Positions 61,776 to 64,000 of a stretch of DNA of 64,000 bases are shown one piece after another (position 1 is the stretch's first letter; each line of letters starts with the position of its first letter). The position numbers and the translations under genes are program-made. The DNA lies in NCBI GenBank assembly GCA_003104905.1, contig PQAS01000055.1, positions 43,571 through 107,570 of the forward strand, read 5' to 3'. The DNA comes from Candidatus Methanoperedentaceae archaeon. Lineage in GTDB: Archaea; Halobacteriota; Methanosarcinia; Methanosarcinales; Methanoperedenaceae. Under the pieces are notes generated by a model. The model saw nothing but the letters and a program-made list of their open reading frames with translations. It was not told where the DNA came from and made no database searches.

Positions 61776-63218
61776 TTATGCTATCCTGAACATCATACCT
61801 TTCCAGCGGCTATTCAGTCCAGTCAAGATAATCATCGAGGCAGCAACAAGCAGAACTCCCAGACCAGCAATATACAATATAGCGTAATTATTGGTTGTGT
61901 AATAAAATGATAAAAGTGTTTCTGCTATCAATACAGGAACGACAGCCAGGGAGAACTGCATCAGGATTTTTGCATTAAGGAGATAACTGTTAGTGAACAA
62001 TCCGGTAAGATATGCTAGTACTGAACCAACGTATGTGGACACTGTAAACAGGATGATCAGGCATACCCCTAAAAGATCTAGCTCGCCCTTCATATAACCC
62101 ACAGCCACAAGATACGGTACAGCCACGCTAATGGTAAGGCTTACAAAAAGTATCAACTTGGTTCGGATCACATGCGGCATGGATAGAGGAAGGGAATTAT
62201 AGCATTCAGATATGTCCATGTTGGATAGCCAGCTATAGATCAGGGTACAAAGGAACCCTACCATGGAAGCATAGAAAAGCAGGGAAAAATTCATATCCAG
62301 AAGCATAACAGATTCGATGAACCATGTGATCGAGTAGAGGAATAACAACGGCATGAGGAAGGTCAGTACGATGGAAAATATCAGACCACTACGGGTTAAG
62401 TCTATTATATCCTTAGACAGCATGGGTCCATATCCTTTCACAAACAACGATGCTAAACGCACAGTCTTCCTATATGCTTCTTTTGCTTTGCGTTCATGAG
62501 GGGTGGGGACCTCTATTATGAAAAAGGACGAGATTAAACCAAACAATACTGCCGATATCATTATTTCAAGCAAAATAGAAAAAGAATGGGAATAGTAGAA
62601 TAGAAGTGCCGGAAGTTCAGCTGCCATCCTTTTGATATCAATCCCACTTAATCCCAGATATATCCCGCCCACTGTCAGAATACTCAATATTGCACCGGCC
62701 CAGCGTATCATTACTGTGAACAAAAGAACACTGAAACTTATCCCTAGCAGAAAGGACAGACTAAGAGATACAAATAGAAATAACAGAGATGAGTTGGAGA
62801 TCGATACGAATAAGGATGCCAGTGCTAGCCCCAATATCATTGGCAATATAGTGAAAATCACGTAGTAGAGTGTATCTTTGATGTAGAAAATGAAGAATAG
62901 CCGTTTAAAGCTGACAGGCAATGTATAACCGCTCCCCAAAAGCAGACTGATGCTTCCAAATCGCCTCTCTATGATCCGCTTCCCCAGCAGTGCAAAACCC
63001 CCCACACCGAGACCGTAGAACAGCAATACCCAGTGGGTCACAAGCAGCATATCATTTGCTTCAACAACACGTCTAAGCATTGGAAGGCTCAATCCTATAA
63101 TAAACGTGAAAAGAATAATTGCCAGAGACGAGGTAAAAAAAGAGGAGCGACTGAAAAACGATGCATTAAGCCTGAACTCTTCTTTGAACATTAATTTTAG
63201 GATCTTCACATCGAGCAT
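61776..63218 (-). CDS. ABC-2 type transporter permease
   Basis: 480 residues, about twelve helices in two halves separated by a cytoplasmic loop near residues 235-260 (EVPTPHERKAKEAYRKTVRLA). Downstream of and 9 bp from the ATPase gene, so together an exporter of unknown substrate. No solute-binding protein, which argues for export. Confidence 0.85.
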   Translation of the reverse strand: MLDVKILKLMFKEEFRLNASFFSRSSFFTSSLAIILFTFIIGLSLPMLRRVVEANDMLLVTHWVLLFYGLGVGGFALLGKRIIERRFGSISLLLGSGYTLPVSFKRLFFIFYIKDTLYYVIFTILPMILGLALASLFVSISNSSLLFLFVSLSLSFLLGISFSVLLFTVMIRWAGAILSILTVGGIYLGLSGIDIKRMAAELPALLFYYSHSFSILLEIMISAVLFGLISSFFIIEVPTPHERKAKEAYRKTVRLASLFVKGYGPMLSKDIIDLTRSGLIFSIVLTFLMPLLFLYSITWFIESVMLLDMNFSLLFYASMVGFLCTLIYSWLSNMDISECYNSLPLSMPHVIRTKLILFVSLTISVAVPYLVAVGYMKGELDLLGVCLIILFTVSTYVGSVLAYLTGLFTNSYLLNAKILMQFSLAVVPVLIAETLLSFYYTTNNYAILYIAGLGVLLVAASMIILTGLNSRWKGMMFRIA

Positions 63219-63227
63219 GAAATCCTC

Positions 63228-63938
63228 CTAACTGGAAACTAGACGGACAAATATCTCTTCAAGGTTCTCGCCAGCACTGTTCCTGAGTTCTTCAATACTG
63301 CCTGCAGCCACCAGTTTACCTTTATCAATTATGCCCACCCTGGTGCAGAGTTTTTCAGCCAGTTCCAGGATGTGAGTGCTCAAGAATACAGTCCCGCCCC
63401 CTTTAGCGAAATCAAGAAGCCAACTTTTCAGTTTTCTCTGGATGAGAGGATCAAGATCAAGGAATGGCTCATCCATGAAAAGAATCCTGGGTTCGTGGAG
63501 CAGGGCTGCGGACAGAGTGACCTTTTTCTTCTGCCCTTTGGAGAGGCTCATGCACAGTGTAGTGCGTTTATCTTCCAGGCCAAAGAATTCAATCCATTTG
63601 TCCACATTCCCATTTTCAGGCAATCGTCGGACTGATGCCGCAAAATACAGGTACTCTTCAACGCTCAAAAAGCTGGGCGGGTATTCCAGTTCGGGTATTA
63701 TGCCGATAACAGCTTTTACTGAAATTGGATCAGATGCCGTATTTATTCCCATCACTGTGGATGTACCCGAAGTTGGGGGTATTTGTCCGCAAAGCATCTG
63801 TAAGGTCGTTGTCTTACCGGCACCATTGGGTCCGATAAAGCCAAAAAGTTCCCCAGCTTTGATGTTCAAGTTCAGAGTGTCTACAGCGGTTAATTCGCCA
63901 AACCGTTTCGTAAGGGAGTACGCCTCTATGGGAATCAA
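63228..63938 (-). CDS. ABC transporter ATP-binding protein
   Basis: 236 residues. Walker A GPNGAGKTTTL, signature SLSKGQKKKVTLSAALL, Walker B RILFMDEPFLDLDP, switch His in STHILE. TTG start at 63938 with AAAGGTGAT a few bases before. Powers the permease at 61776-63218. TTTTAAAATATTATATTG upstream (63959-63976) could be its promoter. Confidence 0.93.
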   Translation of the reverse strand: MIPIEAYSLTKRFGELTAVDTLNLNIKAGELFGFIGPNGAGKTTTLQMLCGQIPPTSGTSTVMGINTASDPISVKAVIGIIPELEYPPSFLSVEEYLYFAASVRRLPENGNVDKWIEFFGLEDKRTTLCMSLSKGQKKKVTLSAALLHEPRILFMDEPFLDLDPLIQRKLKSWLLDFAKGGGTVFLSTHILELAEKLCTRVGIIDKGKLVAAGSIEELRNSAGENLEEIFVRLVSS

Positions 63939-64000
63939 TGAATCACCTTTAATACCAGTTTTAAAATATTATATTGTCGTTTATCTTTAAATATTTTTGT

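Noticed and set aside
63376..63990. 204-codon plus-strand frame opposite the ABC ATPase
   Set aside because: Shadow of a clear ATPase reading frame.

Overview
The window is a chromosomal segment of a euryarchaeon. Archaeal markers include RNase P component 4, a GPN-loop GTPase, an archaeal XerA recombinase, an archaeosortase C with a PEF-CTERM substrate, an Agl23-type protein, DUF1616/DUF354 surface-glycan proteins and TATA-type promoters. PEF-CTERM/ArtC is known mainly from Methanosarcinales. A UbiA of the MqnP type with a UbiD decarboxylase suggests a quinone-using member, so a Methanoperedens-like (ANME-2d) organism is my best guess. It is inferred from gene content only.

Layout. 0-17 kb is housekeeping: the end of a fused ADP-forming acyl-CoA synthetase, a CoA-disulfide-reductase-like flavoprotein, HtrA-like protease, argG, an MTA/SAH deaminase, enolase, UbiD and UbiA (probable quinone branch), GPN GTPase, rnp4 and a YyaL-type protein. 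A curious duplicated regulatory region lies at 9.97-10.33 kb. 17.6-28.4 kb is envelope-related: DUF1616, glycosyltransferase, deacetylase, CPBP protease, a four-gene archaeosortase C cassette, GT2 enzymes and wecB. 28.4-31.4 kb is a rearranged zone with three truncated copies of one deacetylase gene, each joined to different cargo (BrnT/BrnA remnant, AbrB/PIN toxin-antitoxin, then a sugar amidotransferase). 31.4-38.8 kb is an AT-rich glycan island; 38.9-43.7 kb holds a flippase, a YdjM-like protein, two toxin-antitoxin modules and remnants of wecB and of the YdjM-like gene. 43.7-48.2 kb encodes a UDP-sugar dehydrogenase, 3-dehydrogenase, aminotransferase and N-acetyltransferase. With wecB and the amidotransferase these make a plausible route to a UDP-2,3-diacetamido uronic acid with an amidino group. 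48.3-55.4 kb returns to core functions: a trans-sulfuration enzyme, argC-CBS-argJ, tRNA-Leu(TAG), moeA and moaD-like.

55.4-64 kb contains Agl23, a small membrane protein, xerA, a DUF4157 protein, a DUF4258/YgiT pair and an ABC exporter. Immediately upstream of xerA is a perfectly symmetric 28-bp 11-6-11 element that looks like a dif site. On either side of xerA are arrays of CCGTTACGG-type palindromes repeated every 26-27 bp (five and four copies). Two more copies bracket the TATA box of the UbiD operon 47 kb away, and a second palindrome, TTCGTA-N4-TACGAA, also occurs at both loci. This dif/array/two-operator system is the most novel signal I see.
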